Part shown: in pieces, positions 17,837 to 27,231 of the stretch | Layout of the letters: each line of letters begins with the position of its first letter | Numbering within the stretch: position 1 is the first letter of the stretch | Assembly: GCA_964539665.1 (NCBI GenBank) | Contig: CAZIKB010000013.1 | Span: 1 to 64,000, forward strand | From: CAZIKB01 sp964539665 | GTDB taxonomy: Bacteria > Zhuqueibacterota > Zhuqueibacteria > Oceanimicrobiales > Oceanimicrobiaceae | Direction of reading: 5' to 3' | Length of the DNA stretch: 64,000 nucleotides | Translations under genes and position numbers: made by a program | The notes under the pieces: model-generated | What the model was told of the DNA's origin: nothing | The model's input: only the letters and a program-made list of their open reading frames with translations | Databases searched by the model: none

Positions 17837-19141
17837 ATGTTAGAAACGCTTACTTATTTTATTACGATATTTTTAGTGGTTGTTATTCCAACTGTATATA
17901 TTTATAAGCATACAAAACATACTAAAAAAGCTAAAAAACGGTTGGAAGATTCCATGAAAAGGGGATTAATGGAGCCGGTTTCGCTTCATCCTAAAATCGA
18001 TCCTGCTCGCTGCATCAGCACGGCAGCTTGTGTGCCTAAATGTCCGGAAGGTAATATTTTAGGAATTGTAAATGGTCGAGCTGAGTTGGTTTCACCGACG
18101 AAATGCATCGGCCACGGAGCTTGTGAAGCTGCTTGTCCTGTAGAGGCGATTTCGTTGGTTTTCGGCACCGAACGTCGGGGTGTAGAGTTGCCTCATGTCA
18201 AAGAGAACTTTGAAACCAATGTGAACGGTATTTATATCGCTGGTGAGCTCGGGGGAATGGGGCTCATCCGCAACGCTGTAACCCAGGGCAGAGAAGCCGT
18301 AGAATACCTGGGGACAACTCTGTCCAAAAAGTATTCAGATGTTTTGGATGTGGCGATTGTTGGCGCGGGCCCGGCAGGTCTGGCCGCTTCTTTGCAAGCG
18401 CAAAAAGATAAGCTTAAATGTATCACCCTTGACCAGGATGATATCGGCGGTACGATTTTAAGTTATCCTCGACAGAAGCTGGTGATGACGCAGCCGATGG
18501 ATATTCCACTCTATGGTAAAGTTAAGTTCCGGGAAATTTTAAAAGAAGATTTGTTGGAGATGTGGTATGAAATTATTAACAATACCGGTGTGGAGATTCA
18601 TACAAAAGAAAAAGTCGAAGCGATCGAAAAGCAGAATGGTTTTTTCAAGATCACTTCGAGTAAAGGCGAATATTTCGCACAGCGGGTGGTTCTGGCGATT
18701 GGCCGACGGGGTACTCCCAGAAAATTGGGCGTACCCGGGGAAGTGTCTTCAAAAGTTGCTTACAGGCTGTTGGAGCCGGAGCAATATATTCGCAAAAAAG
18801 TTCTGGTGATTGGTGGCGGCGATAGCGCGGTTGAAGCGGCGATAGCGCTTTCTGAACAAAAAGGCACAGTAGTGACTTTGTCTTATCGGAAAAATACTTT
18901 TAGTAGAATCAAGGAGAAAAATGAGCATAAAATAGAACGCGCCATGCAGCTCGATAAAGTGCATACTCTGTTTGAATCCACCGTTTTAGAAGTCAAGCGT
19001 GAAAAAGTTATTCTTACAAAAAAAGACCAAAAATATTCTTTGGAAAATGATTATGTTTTCATATTTATTGGCGGGGTCATGCCGACGGCATTTCTGCAAA
19101 ATGCTGGTATAAGTATTCAAAAAAAGTTTGGCGAGAGATAA
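17837..19141 (+). CDS. Membrane-anchored Fe-S / FAD pyridine-nucleotide oxidoreductase
   Basis: The 434-residue product has an N-terminal membrane helix (residues 5-22), two iron-sulfur motifs (Cys59/65/69 and Cys90/96/100), an FAD-binding GAGPAG at 176-181 and a second Rossmann motif VLVIGGGDSA near 310. Both Fe-S motifs lack the usual second Cys (CISTAAC, CIGHGAC), which I believe is normal for this family. The fold resembles thioredoxin reductase / YpdA. I chose ATG 17837 because the protein then starts just before the helix; the frame is open to 17777. It probably passes electrons between NAD(P)H and the membrane partner encoded next, which it overlaps by 14 bases. Confidence 0.8.
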   Translation: MLETLTYFITIFLVVVIPTVYIYKHTKHTKKAKKRLEDSMKRGLMEPVSLHPKIDPARCISTAACVPKCPEGNILGIVNGRAELVSPTKCIGHGACEAACPVEAISLVFGTERRGVELPHVKENFETNVNGIYIAGELGGMGLIRNAVTQGREAVEYLGTTLSKKYSDVLDVAIVGAGPAGLAASLQAQKDKLKCITLDQDDIGGTILSYPRQKLVMTQPMDIPLYGKVKFREILKEDLLEMWYEIINNTGVEIHTKEKVEAIEKQNGFFKITSSKGEYFAQRVVLAIGRRGTPRKLGVPGEVSSKVAYRLLEPEQYIRKKVLVIGGGDSAVEAAIALSEQKGTVVTLSYRKNTFSRIKEKNEHKIERAMQLDKVHTLFESTVLEVKREKVILTKKDQKYSLENDYVFIFIGGVMPTAFLQNAGISIQKKFGER

Positions 19142-20027
19142 TTTGAGAATTCATAGAACGATCCTGATTTTTCTGTATGCTGTGGGAATTTTGTTTGCAG
19201 TCATTGTGCAAATTAAAAGTTATGAATATTATAGCCTGCCTATAGAATTACGACCACACTCACCAAAACATTTGGCAATGAAACCCGGTGGCGTCTGGGG
19301 ACACGGACTGGGTGTTGTCGGTAGTTCCATGATTTTGTTACTCTTTTTGTATTCAGCGCGCAAAAGGCACCTATTTGGCTTACGGTTTGGTAAAATTAAA
19401 TACTGGTTAAATATTCATATATTTTTTGGTATAATGGGACCCGTGCTGATCAATTTGCACACTTCCTTCAAATTTGGGGGTATCGTGGCAATCAGCTATC
19501 ATTCCATGATGGCGGTGATGGTCAGTGGTATTTTGGGGCGTTATCTCTACGTGCAAATTCCCCGAACACTTTCTGGGGATGAACTCACTATCCGTGAGAT
19601 TGAAGATAAAAATAATTTGATGAATCGGATGTTAAAAGAAAAATATCTTTTAAGTGAAAAATTTGTCAACCGCATACAGGCAATTTCAGGTATTTCACCA
19701 GGTGACCGGCCGAAAGGATTGTTTGCTATTTGGGCAATCATCAAAAATGACTTCTCACGTTTTTTTCGCATTCGAACTTTAAAAAGAGACATTCGCCGGG
19801 CAAAAGTCAATCTACCCAGAAGGGAAATCCATAAATTAATCAGCGTCGTAAAACAAAAATCTCTGTTGATGCGAAAAATGACTTTTCTATCAACCATCCA
19901 ACCGATGCTGCATTACTGGCACGTCATTCACAAACCGTTTGCTTATGTTATGATCATTATCATGTTTGTGCATATTGCCATTGCAATCTTATTTGGGTAT
20001 CGCTGGATTTTTTCAGGGAGTATGTAA
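19128..20027 (+). CDS. Cytochrome b-like integral membrane protein
   Basis: This 299-residue protein has about five membrane helices with histidines placed as possible haem ligands: HGLGVVGSS, NIHIFFGIMGPVLINLHT, SYHSMMAVM, and near the end MLHYWHVIHKPFAY and FVHIAIAI. A long basic cytoplasmic loop lies between helices 4 and 5. The start is TTG at 19128 (or TTG 19143), overlapping the upstream oxidoreductase, so translation is likely coupled. It probably carries electrons across the inner membrane between the Fe-S/FAD protein and the periplasmic multihaem cytochromes. Haem b binding is inferred from the His pattern only. Confidence 0.7.
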   Translation: MARDNLRIHRTILIFLYAVGILFAVIVQIKSYEYYSLPIELRPHSPKHLAMKPGGVWGHGLGVVGSSMILLLFLYSARKRHLFGLRFGKIKYWLNIHIFFGIMGPVLINLHTSFKFGGIVAISYHSMMAVMVSGILGRYLYVQIPRTLSGDELTIREIEDKNNLMNRMLKEKYLLSEKFVNRIQAISGISPGDRPKGLFAIWAIIKNDFSRFFRIRTLKRDIRRAKVNLPRREIHKLISVVKQKSLLMRKMTFLSTIQPMLHYWHVIHKPFAYVMIIIMFVHIAIAILFGYRWIFSGSM

Positions 20028-20038
20028 TCGGGAAGATT

Positions 20039-21709
20039 ATGAACAGGAAGGTTCTTTATCTCAGTATTATAATTTTCGGAATTTCCATAACATTACAGGC
20101 GCAAATATCTCCCGGAAAATTGGCTCTGCCCCATGCCAAACTTGCTGGAATGTCAAACTGCACAAAGTGCCATACCCTGGGAGGCGGTCCTGAAGATACA
20201 AAATGTTTAGACTGCCATCATGAAATCCGGCAGTTTAAAAATAATAAAACAGGCTTTCATTTTTTCGTTACAGAAAGAGAAAACAAAAATTGCTTTGAAT
20301 GTCACAGTGAGCATAATGGCCGGAATTTTAGTTTGATATTTTGGCCGCAAGGAAAAGAAAAATTCGATCATGTTCGCACTGGGTATGTTTTAGAAGGGAA
20401 ACACAGTAATTTAAAATGTCAACAGTGTCATCAACCCGGTAAAATAGATAACGATCCCAGAAAGCTGAACAAAGAGATTGACATTTCCAAAACCTTTCTG
20501 GGATTAGGTCGAACCTGTTTGAGCTGTCATTCTGATGAGCACCAGGGCCAGTTAGCGCAGGATTGTTTGAAATGCCATAATTATTCTGGTTGGAAACCCG
20601 CTGTGAAATTTTCACATGACCGGTTAAATTTTCGGTTGATTGGGAAACACCAAAAAGTTGATTGTGTTAATTGTCATCCTGCTGTCCCGATTATTCAATC
20701 CCGTCAAAAGGATTCTAAAAAGCGGACTTTTGTTAAATTTAAGAATCTACAATTTAAAAACTGTACGCCCTGTCACAAAGATCCACACTTGGGGAAATTC
20801 GGACAGAACTGCCAAAAGTGTCACGACACCCTTGGCTGGAACCGGTTAATTTCGACAGGATTTAATCACTCTTTGACCCGGTTTCCACTCATTGGTCTCC
20901 ACAAGAATATCGCCTGTGAAAAGTGCCATGTTGGAGGAAAAGTCAACTCCGGGCCACGATTTGAAAAGTGTTCGTATTGTCATAAAGACGCGCATTCTGG
21001 ACAGTTTTCCGCCCGCCCGGACAAAGGTCGCTGCGAAAGTTGCCACGATGTTTTTGGATTTAAGCCTGCTCATTATGATGTCTCAGAGCATGCGAAAAGT
21101 GACTATCCACTCACCGGTGCGCATTTGGCTATACCATGTATTGCCTGCCATGTGTTGGAAAATCGCGGGACTTCGCGTGAAAGAAGAAAATTTGAATTTG
21201 CGAATAAAAGATGCAGCGGTTGCCACGAAGACATCCACAAAGGGCAGTTAGCAGCCCATGTTCAAACTGGCGGTTGTGAATCGTGTCATCAAACTTCGAG
21301 CTGGCGCAGTTCCAGTTTTGATCATAATGCGTCGCGGTTTCCTTTGTTAGGCAAGCACACGAATGTGGCCTGCCGAAAATGCCACAAAACCGTGGATGTG
21401 GGATTGAGCAGCGAGCGCATTTTATTCCGACCAATGGACATGGCCTGTGGAAGCTGCCACAAAGATATTCATTTTGGACAATTTTTACTCAGCAGGCCGG
21501 CGAAAAACTGTGACAAATGTCACCTTCCTGCTGGCTGGGAAATATTGCGATTTAACCATGATCGAGATGCTTCGCTCAAATTAACAGGAGGGCACGAAAA
21601 AGTCTCCTGTGTGGATTGTCATAAGGTAGAAACTAATGGCCGTGCCCGGTTTGTTCGCTATAAACCAATGGACAAACGATGTGTGTCTTGTCATGCTAAT
21701 AAAAGATAG
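20039..21709 (+). CDS. Periplasmic cytochrome c with 20 CxxCH haem sites
   Basis: The 556-residue protein starts with a signal peptide (cleavage near TLQAQ) and has 20 CxxCH haem-attachment motifs, from CTKCH to CVSCH, about one per 27 residues. Units alternate a CHxDxHxGQ segment (for example CHSDEHQGQ, CHKDAHSGQ, CHEDIHKGQ) with an FxHxxxxFxLxGxHxxxxCxxCH segment, giving extra histidines for bis-His ligation. This pattern belongs to the cytochrome c3-like/tandem multihaem group used in anaerobic and extracellular respiration. It follows the membrane protein gene by 11 bases. It is likely a periplasmic wire. Partner direction, reduction or oxidation, cannot be told. Confidence 0.9.
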   Translation: MNRKVLYLSIIIFGISITLQAQISPGKLALPHAKLAGMSNCTKCHTLGGGPEDTKCLDCHHEIRQFKNNKTGFHFFVTERENKNCFECHSEHNGRNFSLIFWPQGKEKFDHVRTGYVLEGKHSNLKCQQCHQPGKIDNDPRKLNKEIDISKTFLGLGRTCLSCHSDEHQGQLAQDCLKCHNYSGWKPAVKFSHDRLNFRLIGKHQKVDCVNCHPAVPIIQSRQKDSKKRTFVKFKNLQFKNCTPCHKDPHLGKFGQNCQKCHDTLGWNRLISTGFNHSLTRFPLIGLHKNIACEKCHVGGKVNSGPRFEKCSYCHKDAHSGQFSARPDKGRCESCHDVFGFKPAHYDVSEHAKSDYPLTGAHLAIPCIACHVLENRGTSRERRKFEFANKRCSGCHEDIHKGQLAAHVQTGGCESCHQTSSWRSSSFDHNASRFPLLGKHTNVACRKCHKTVDVGLSSERILFRPMDMACGSCHKDIHFGQFLLSRPAKNCDKCHLPAGWEILRFNHDRDASLKLTGGHEKVSCVDCHKVETNGRARFVRYKPMDKRCVSCHANKR

Positions 21710-21775
21710 GTTGATTGTAAAATGTCATTCCTTGCGCTGCAATCGGGAATCCATTTATTTTAATAAGGAAGATTT

Positions 21776-23086
21776 ATGTGCTTAGATAATCGCGGTTTCA
21801 CCTTATATTTTCAGTTGCCAAAAGTTATTTGCACCCTTGTTATCGTTGTCGTGGTAAATTGTACCTTGCCCGTTTGCGGGATTGCGCAGGAAAGTCCGCA
21901 CAAAAATATGAATTTAAATTGTGAGACCTGCCACATCACTTTGTCGTGGGATAAAATCCGATTTAACCACAATCAAATCCGCTTCGAACTACTGGATCGT
22001 CATCGTGAAGTTGAATGCGAATCCTGCCACAATATCGAAAATTTTTCGAAAGTCCGCAGCGATTGTTTTACCTGTCACGAAGATGTGCACCAGGCCAAGA
22101 TGGGTGGCGACTGCCAGAAGTGTCACAGCCAGCAGGGATGGGAAATATTTAATGTAGAAGAAATTCATTCAAACAGTCGGTTTCCTTTGCTGGGCAGGCA
22201 CGCGCTTGTTGACTGCCAGAGTTGTCATCGCAACCAGCAGCAGGGCGATTTTGCCATGCTCACTACCGATTGTATTTCATGCCATCAGCAGGACTACCTT
22301 GCAACCGAAAATCCCAATCATGTGGCAAATTCATTTATGACCAACTGCCAGGAATGCCATGAAATGAACGATTGGAGTCCGGCGTTTTTAGGGTCTCACG
22401 ATGTGTTTTTTCCGATTTTTTCAGGTAAGCATAACGGTGCATGGGATGAATGCCGCACATGCCATCCAAATCCTACATCGTTTATGGAATTTACTTGTTT
22501 GAATTGTCATGAGCATCGACAGCCTGAAATGGATGACAAACACCGCGGTATTTCGGGATATGCTTATGAAAGCACCGCTTGTTTGTCCTGTCACCCGCAT
22601 GGCAGCGGAGAAGGTGGAATCGAAAATCATGACGTCGATTTTTTCCCAATCTTCACTGGCACTCATCAGGATGCCTGGCAGGAATGTTCCGAGTGTCATG
22701 TGAACCCGGAAACCTTCCAGGTGGTCTCTTGCATTGACTGCCATGATCATGAACCCGTAATAACAGATTCAAAACATACCGGAATTACCGACTATGTTTA
22801 TGCCACGATAAATTGTCTTTTTTGCCATCCAAATGGTGAAAAAGGCGATTTCCAGGAACATGACAACCTTTTCTTCCCGATATTTTCCGGGGCACATGCC
22901 GGTGAATGGGACGAATGCGCTGTTTGCCACAACGATCAAAATGACCGAAAAGTATTCACTTGTTTGGACTGCCATGAACATAGTCGAATTAGAATGGATG
23001 ATAAACATTTAGGCGAAGTAAAAAATTATGTATACGAAAGCAACGCCTGTTACGATTGCCATCCCCGGGGGAAAAGCGATGATTAA
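21776..23086 (+). CDS. Secreted cytochrome c with 16 CxxCH haem sites and three tandem repeats
   Basis: The 436-residue protein has a long N-terminal signal segment (residues 12-38) and 16 CxxCH motifs. The first half resembles the 20-haem neighbour (CHEDVHQAKMG, FPLLGRHALVDCQSCH). The second half holds three tandem units of about 65 residues, each opening FFPIF-G-H-x-W-EC and containing a CxxCHEH or CxxCHDH site followed by D-KH-GI and a final NCxxCHPxG. It begins 66 bases after the 20-haem gene and overlaps the barrel gene by 8 bases. Together with the barrel it is a candidate outer-membrane electron conduit. Confidence 0.9.
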   Translation: MCLDNRGFTLYFQLPKVICTLVIVVVVNCTLPVCGIAQESPHKNMNLNCETCHITLSWDKIRFNHNQIRFELLDRHREVECESCHNIENFSKVRSDCFTCHEDVHQAKMGGDCQKCHSQQGWEIFNVEEIHSNSRFPLLGRHALVDCQSCHRNQQQGDFAMLTTDCISCHQQDYLATENPNHVANSFMTNCQECHEMNDWSPAFLGSHDVFFPIFSGKHNGAWDECRTCHPNPTSFMEFTCLNCHEHRQPEMDDKHRGISGYAYESTACLSCHPHGSGEGGIENHDVDFFPIFTGTHQDAWQECSECHVNPETFQVVSCIDCHDHEPVITDSKHTGITDYVYATINCLFCHPNGEKGDFQEHDNLFFPIFSGAHAGEWDECAVCHNDQNDRKVFTCLDCHEHSRIRMDDKHLGEVKNYVYESNACYDCHPRGKSDD

Positions 23087-24719
23087 ATTTCAACAAACGT
23101 CTAATAGATTAGTATTAACTTTCCTGTTAGTAAGCGTATTCGCTACGGCGTCACTTTTTAGCCAAAGTGTAACTAAAAGAATCGGTGAGATCAAATATAT
23201 CTCCCAAAATTCATATTACATAAACCTTGGCTCAAAACAGGGATTCGCCGCTGGTGATACACTGTCTGTTTTGAGAAATGGTCGTTTAATTGCCCAAATA
23301 GTTGTGGACAATATAGCCAATCTTTCCTCTTCCTGTAAACTACTGACACAAAGAAGTAAAATTAGACAAGGAGACCGGGTGGAAGGTCTGGTAACAATGA
23401 CCAACCTGGGTTTTGAAAAAGAAGAAACCAAATCTTCACAAGTTCGATTACCAGGCCAGGGTAATAAATCCAAACGCACGGTTAGAAAAACCCGCAAATC
23501 GCAGGCAAATAAAACAAAAGGCCGTCTAAGCGTTCAGTTGTTTTGGTTAGATGACAAAAGCCGGTCAAATTCCGATTACTTTCAGTTGGGATTGCGTTCG
23601 AAATTTAAAGTGCAAAAATTTCTTAATTCGCCGTTTGACTTGAGACTACGCTGGCGTTCGCGAGGCCATAAAAGAGACCACGTGTTGAGCAACATTTTAT
23701 CGGATAATGAGTGGAAGCACACGGTTTATGAGCTTGGGCTGGTCTACAGTAAAGACGATTCGCCCTACGAAGTGAGTCTGGGACGAATATTATCACACCG
23801 AATCCGCGGAATCGGCTACGTTGATGGCGGATTTTTTTCATACAAAATAAATGGCTTCATGCGGTTGGGAGTGGTCGGCGGAACCCAGCCCGGCTTAAGA
23901 GGTTCGAGTTTCCAAACCGATGAACAAAAAATGGGTCTGTTTGTCAATTTTGAAAAAGGCGACTATAAATCACAGCGTTTTGATGCGACGATTGCGTTTT
24001 CCGGTAGATACAACAAAGGGGATGTGAGCCGGGAATTTCTCTATCTGCAAAATAGTTATTGGATGGGATCGAAATTATCTATCTATCAAACCGTGGAAGT
24101 TGATATCAATCGCGGCTGGAAAAAAGACGATGCGCATGACCGCTTGCAATTAAGTAATTTTTTTGTGAGTACGCGCTTTTCACCAACAAAATTTATCTCA
24201 CTGAATGCTTCTTATGATGCCAGAAAAACTATTCGGGTGTTTGAAACCCGTTCAATCCCGGATAGTTTATTCGATGAAACCATACGACAGGGTCTGCATA
24301 CAGGAATAACTTTGAATCTGCCATATCGATTGAGATTCTCTGGAAACTTTGGAATGCGGTTCCGCAAAGGTGTGATTAAAAATACCATTTCCGCGTCTGG
24401 CGCTTTAAGTGCCCGGCAAATATTTAACACCTGGGCAACTGTGAGTTTGAGATTATCTTATTTTTCAACCATGTTTACAAAAGGTTACCGTCCCAATTTT
24501 AGTATTCGATTGCCAGTAGTACGCGGACTGGCGGTCAATTTTGCCGGGGGTAGTTATATTTATCAAACAGGTATCCAAACAACTTACAGTTCCTGGGCCG
24601 AGTCCACAGGTTACTATCGGATAAATCGCTGGTTATTTGCTAATTTTGGTTACCGAATATATTTTGACCAGCGATTAAAATCGGGAAGATTGTTTGTTGA
24701 AACAGGCGTGGTTTTTTGA
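23079..24719 (+). CDS. Outer-membrane beta-barrel protein of the cytochrome row
   Basis: The 546-residue protein has a signal peptide (to about SLFSQS), a small SH3-like domain (about residues 25-115, KQGFAAGDTLSVLRNGRLIA), a basic linker (SKRTVRKTRKSQANKTKG) and a C-terminal region of alternating strands ending in aromatic Phe (FVETGVVF), as in outer-membrane barrels. The start is ATG 23079, overlapping the 16-haem cytochrome as ATGATTAA with GGGGGAAAAG upstream; the frame is open to 23028. Placement directly after two multihaem cytochromes suggests it is the porin of a porin-cytochrome complex. No sequence similarity to MtrB or ExtC-type porins can be claimed by eye. Confidence 0.75.
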   Translation: MIKFQQTSNRLVLTFLLVSVFATASLFSQSVTKRIGEIKYISQNSYYINLGSKQGFAAGDTLSVLRNGRLIAQIVVDNIANLSSSCKLLTQRSKIRQGDRVEGLVTMTNLGFEKEETKSSQVRLPGQGNKSKRTVRKTRKSQANKTKGRLSVQLFWLDDKSRSNSDYFQLGLRSKFKVQKFLNSPFDLRLRWRSRGHKRDHVLSNILSDNEWKHTVYELGLVYSKDDSPYEVSLGRILSHRIRGIGYVDGGFFSYKINGFMRLGVVGGTQPGLRGSSFQTDEQKMGLFVNFEKGDYKSQRFDATIAFSGRYNKGDVSREFLYLQNSYWMGSKLSIYQTVEVDINRGWKKDDAHDRLQLSNFFVSTRFSPTKFISLNASYDARKTIRVFETRSIPDSLFDETIRQGLHTGITLNLPYRLRFSGNFGMRFRKGVIKNTISASGALSARQIFNTWATVSLRLSYFSTMFTKGYRPNFSIRLPVVRGLAVNFAGGSYIYQTGIQTTYSSWAESTGYYRINRWLFANFGYRIYFDQRLKSGRLFVETGVVF

Positions 24720-24762
24720 TGATTTGATATGAAAATTAAAATTTTTCCTAAAAAATGTGCCT

Positions 24763-26034
24763 TCACCCCAACATCCTCTCCAGATACCGCGATTTCATTT
24801 GCCGACTCGCCATGACTTGTTTCACAGGAGGCAGCTTTAGGATGACACCCAAAATGGCCGCCATGGCCCGGTGGCTCTTCAAAGCTTGATTTTCGAATAT
24901 CAGATTTTGCAGTTTGCCCCGTTCTATCGCCATGAGCACTGTCCGATGTGTAGATGTTATCGGTGTAATAACCCGCTCCGGCCTCGCTTTTAATGATATA
25001 GCCTTGGTCGAACAATTACGCACACAGACGCCGCACCCCAGACAGATTTTTTCATCTAACCTGGCTTTTCGTTTCCTGGGGTGAGTTGGATCATTCGCCG
25101 AAACTACTGACATGGCTTCAACTGGACAGACATTTACACATTTGCCACAACCATTACATTCTTCATTATTTATCTGTGGAATAAAGTTGCTAGTATGGAC
25201 TGGATTCAGCAGGCCGAATTTACGGGCAGTAATCATCGCTTCACAACAACAGCCACAGCAATTACAAATGAAACCAATCCGCTGGCGAACATTTTCCCCG
25301 AATTGAACCAGGTTTTGCTCCTGAGCTTGCTGCAGTAAATCTAATCCTTCCACCGCGTCTGCCTCTCGGCCATAACCATGATTGACCAGTGATTTGGCTA
25401 CCGAGCTGAAAGTCATGCAAATTTCCTTTGGCGCATCACAGTCTTTTTGAACATGTTGCATTTTATGGCGGCAGTAACAAATGCCAATCGCGCTGTATCT
25501 TGCAGTTTTTATGACCTCACTGGCTCGTTCGTAGTCCAGAACATGCAGTCCATTTTCGCTTGGAAGCGCGGTTTCCTGGACAAAGGTTCTGCCTATATTA
25601 GTTTCACCGTTGACAAACAAATCTTTGATGAATTCTTCTTCGACGTTTAAATACTGGTAAAAAAGCTCGCTCAACACTTTCTGGTCAATATCTTCCCGCA
25701 CGCGCATCATTGAAAATTCAAAGAAGCCGGCCATTGGCGGGGGCAGAACATAAACCCGCTTCCTGTGTTTTGTTACGGTATCTAACAGGATGGCGCGGCT
25801 GGCCAGCTCATCAAGAATTTTTTCGGCCTCAGGTTCACTCATACGCCACACTTTGGCCGCTTTTTCAGCTTTAAATGGCTTAAGCGGGAGTAGCGCAGCC
25901 AGACCAGCTTCACGCTCGCTGAACAGCATTTTCAGAATTTCATAAAGAACGTCCGATGATGGAGCACCCTGTGGGAAGCGGTTGAGTCTGTCAACCAATG
26001 CTGAATAACCTGCTTTTACTGTGTGATGTGCCAT
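24763..26034 (-). CDS. 4Fe-4S ferredoxin-type protein with winged-helix N-terminus
   Basis: This 423-residue protein has an N-terminal winged-helix-like region (about residues 15-110), a middle domain with CYCRHKMQH and CNCCGCCCEA cysteine groups, then two classical 4Fe-4S motifs (CNGCGKCVNVCPVEAM and CLGCGVCVRNCSTKAI). The cluster count is probably three or more. Similar proteins occur in sulfate reducers beside redox modules, but I cannot name a substrate. It is convergent with the barrel gene, 43 bases apart, separated by an AT-only weak hairpin near 24731. It may be a redox partner of the 17837-24719 row or a redox sensor. Confidence 0.75.
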   Translation of the reverse strand: MAHHTVKAGYSALVDRLNRFPQGAPSSDVLYEILKMLFSEREAGLAALLPLKPFKAEKAAKVWRMSEPEAEKILDELASRAILLDTVTKHRKRVYVLPPPMAGFFEFSMMRVREDIDQKVLSELFYQYLNVEEEFIKDLFVNGETNIGRTFVQETALPSENGLHVLDYERASEVIKTARYSAIGICYCRHKMQHVQKDCDAPKEICMTFSSVAKSLVNHGYGREADAVEGLDLLQQAQEQNLVQFGENVRQRIGFICNCCGCCCEAMITARKFGLLNPVHTSNFIPQINNEECNGCGKCVNVCPVEAMSVVSANDPTHPRKRKARLDEKICLGCGVCVRNCSTKAISLKARPERVITPITSTHRTVLMAIERGKLQNLIFENQALKSHRAMAAILGVILKLPPVKQVMASRQMKSRYLERMLG

Positions 26035-26697
26035 GTCCTCTATTCCTTTCTCCTTGATTGATTCATTAAAATAGATGAAATTTAGAATATAAGCAAGTTT
26101 TTAATTCTGATTGATCTATTGTTTTATTGTACTGTTGTTAAATTGCTTGATAATTAACAAGGTAACAATGAGACAATGTAGTAATTTTGAATATTTAAAA
26201 TTGATTTATATCAACTATTTCATTCAAGATTTCTAACAAATTTGTATAATTTCCTTGATTAGCAACTCATGAATTCTTATTTTTATTTCAATTGTATCTT
26301 TTGAAGTATACTCCACGATGAAATTGAGTCTGAGATAGGTTTAATCACTTTACGATGAGGGAGAAGATGTTGTTTTGGCTAGATATAATTCATAACATTT
26401 TTCAGTACCCAGTTGATTTGATAGAACCAGTTAAAGATAGATTCGTTTCAATCAAAACAAATGTTTAATAATAGAAAATTGCGATTCTTAATGTTCAATA
26501 TAGAATCTTTTTTAGCGGTTACTAAACCGCTCAATATATCGTTAGCAGGGGAAGTCGCTAAAGAACGAGAAGAAATAAAAATGGAGAGGAATAAAAGAAC
26601 TCAGAGAGCAAATGGACTTCACATTATACTTCCATCAAATTGATAGGAATACTTGGGTAAGGTGAATACACACTTGTAACTTAATTAAGGAGGACAT
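26035..26697. other. AT-rich spacer without a supported gene
   Basis: These 663 bases contain only short frames. One from 26461 (60 codons) has no ribosome site and no recognisable sequence. The last bases hold a strong ribosome site, AAGGAGGAC, for the gene at 26698. Confidence 0.45.
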
Positions 26698-27126
26698 ATG
26701 AACAATTCGAAGGAACCAAATACCATCGTCTACCAGCAACATTGTGAATGGCACAGGCATCAAGACAAGCTGAAGTGGAACGCTTTTAGAATGCTGACAA
26801 TTGTTGAGGGCGCTGTTCTCTTGACCTTATTCAAAGTAACTTTAACGAGTTGGGTACAAATCATATTCATGTTTTCTGGTTTTTTAATAGTGTTATTTCT
26901 TAGTTTGATGACAATTAAAGACCAAATCGATGAAAGAGCACATTTAGCTCATGCCATTGAATTTGAAAAACAATTGAAACCATTTATAAAGCCTAATTGG
27001 CCTAATTTCCTATCGGGTTTCAATTTGGTGCTGTCATCTCTTGTCCTTCTTAATATATTTAATTTCCTATTGTTTTTTATTAATTTATTTGGAGACTTAA
27101 TCAATCACGGCTCGTTAGAGAAATAG
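26698..27126 (+). CDS. Small membrane protein, unknown function
   Basis: This 142-residue protein has two close membrane helices (about residues 33-70) and one or two near the C-terminus (about 105-132). The N-terminal part, YQQHCEWHRHQDKLKWNAFR, resembles the start of small RipA-like membrane proteins found widely in bacteria, but I am not certain of the family. GGAGG six bases before the ATG makes translation likely. It stands alone, 105 bases ahead of the epimerase gene. Confidence 0.6.
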   Translation: MNNSKEPNTIVYQQHCEWHRHQDKLKWNAFRMLTIVEGAVLLTLFKVTLTSWVQIIFMFSGFLIVLFLSLMTIKDQIDERAHLAHAIEFEKQLKPFIKPNWPNFLSGFNLVLSSLVLLNIFNFLLFFINLFGDLINHGSLEK

Positions 27127-27231
27127 ATTGACAACTTTCTACTCGACAGTCATTTAATTGTATTTTGATAATTATCACGATTTTCATTTATTGAGTAAAC
27201 TCTATAAGCGATTAATTTATTTTTACTTGAG

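Noticed and set aside
26461..26643. 60-codon ORF in the spacer before 26698
   Set aside because: No ribosome site, no recognisable sequence and low-complexity composition; most likely chance in an AT-rich spacer.
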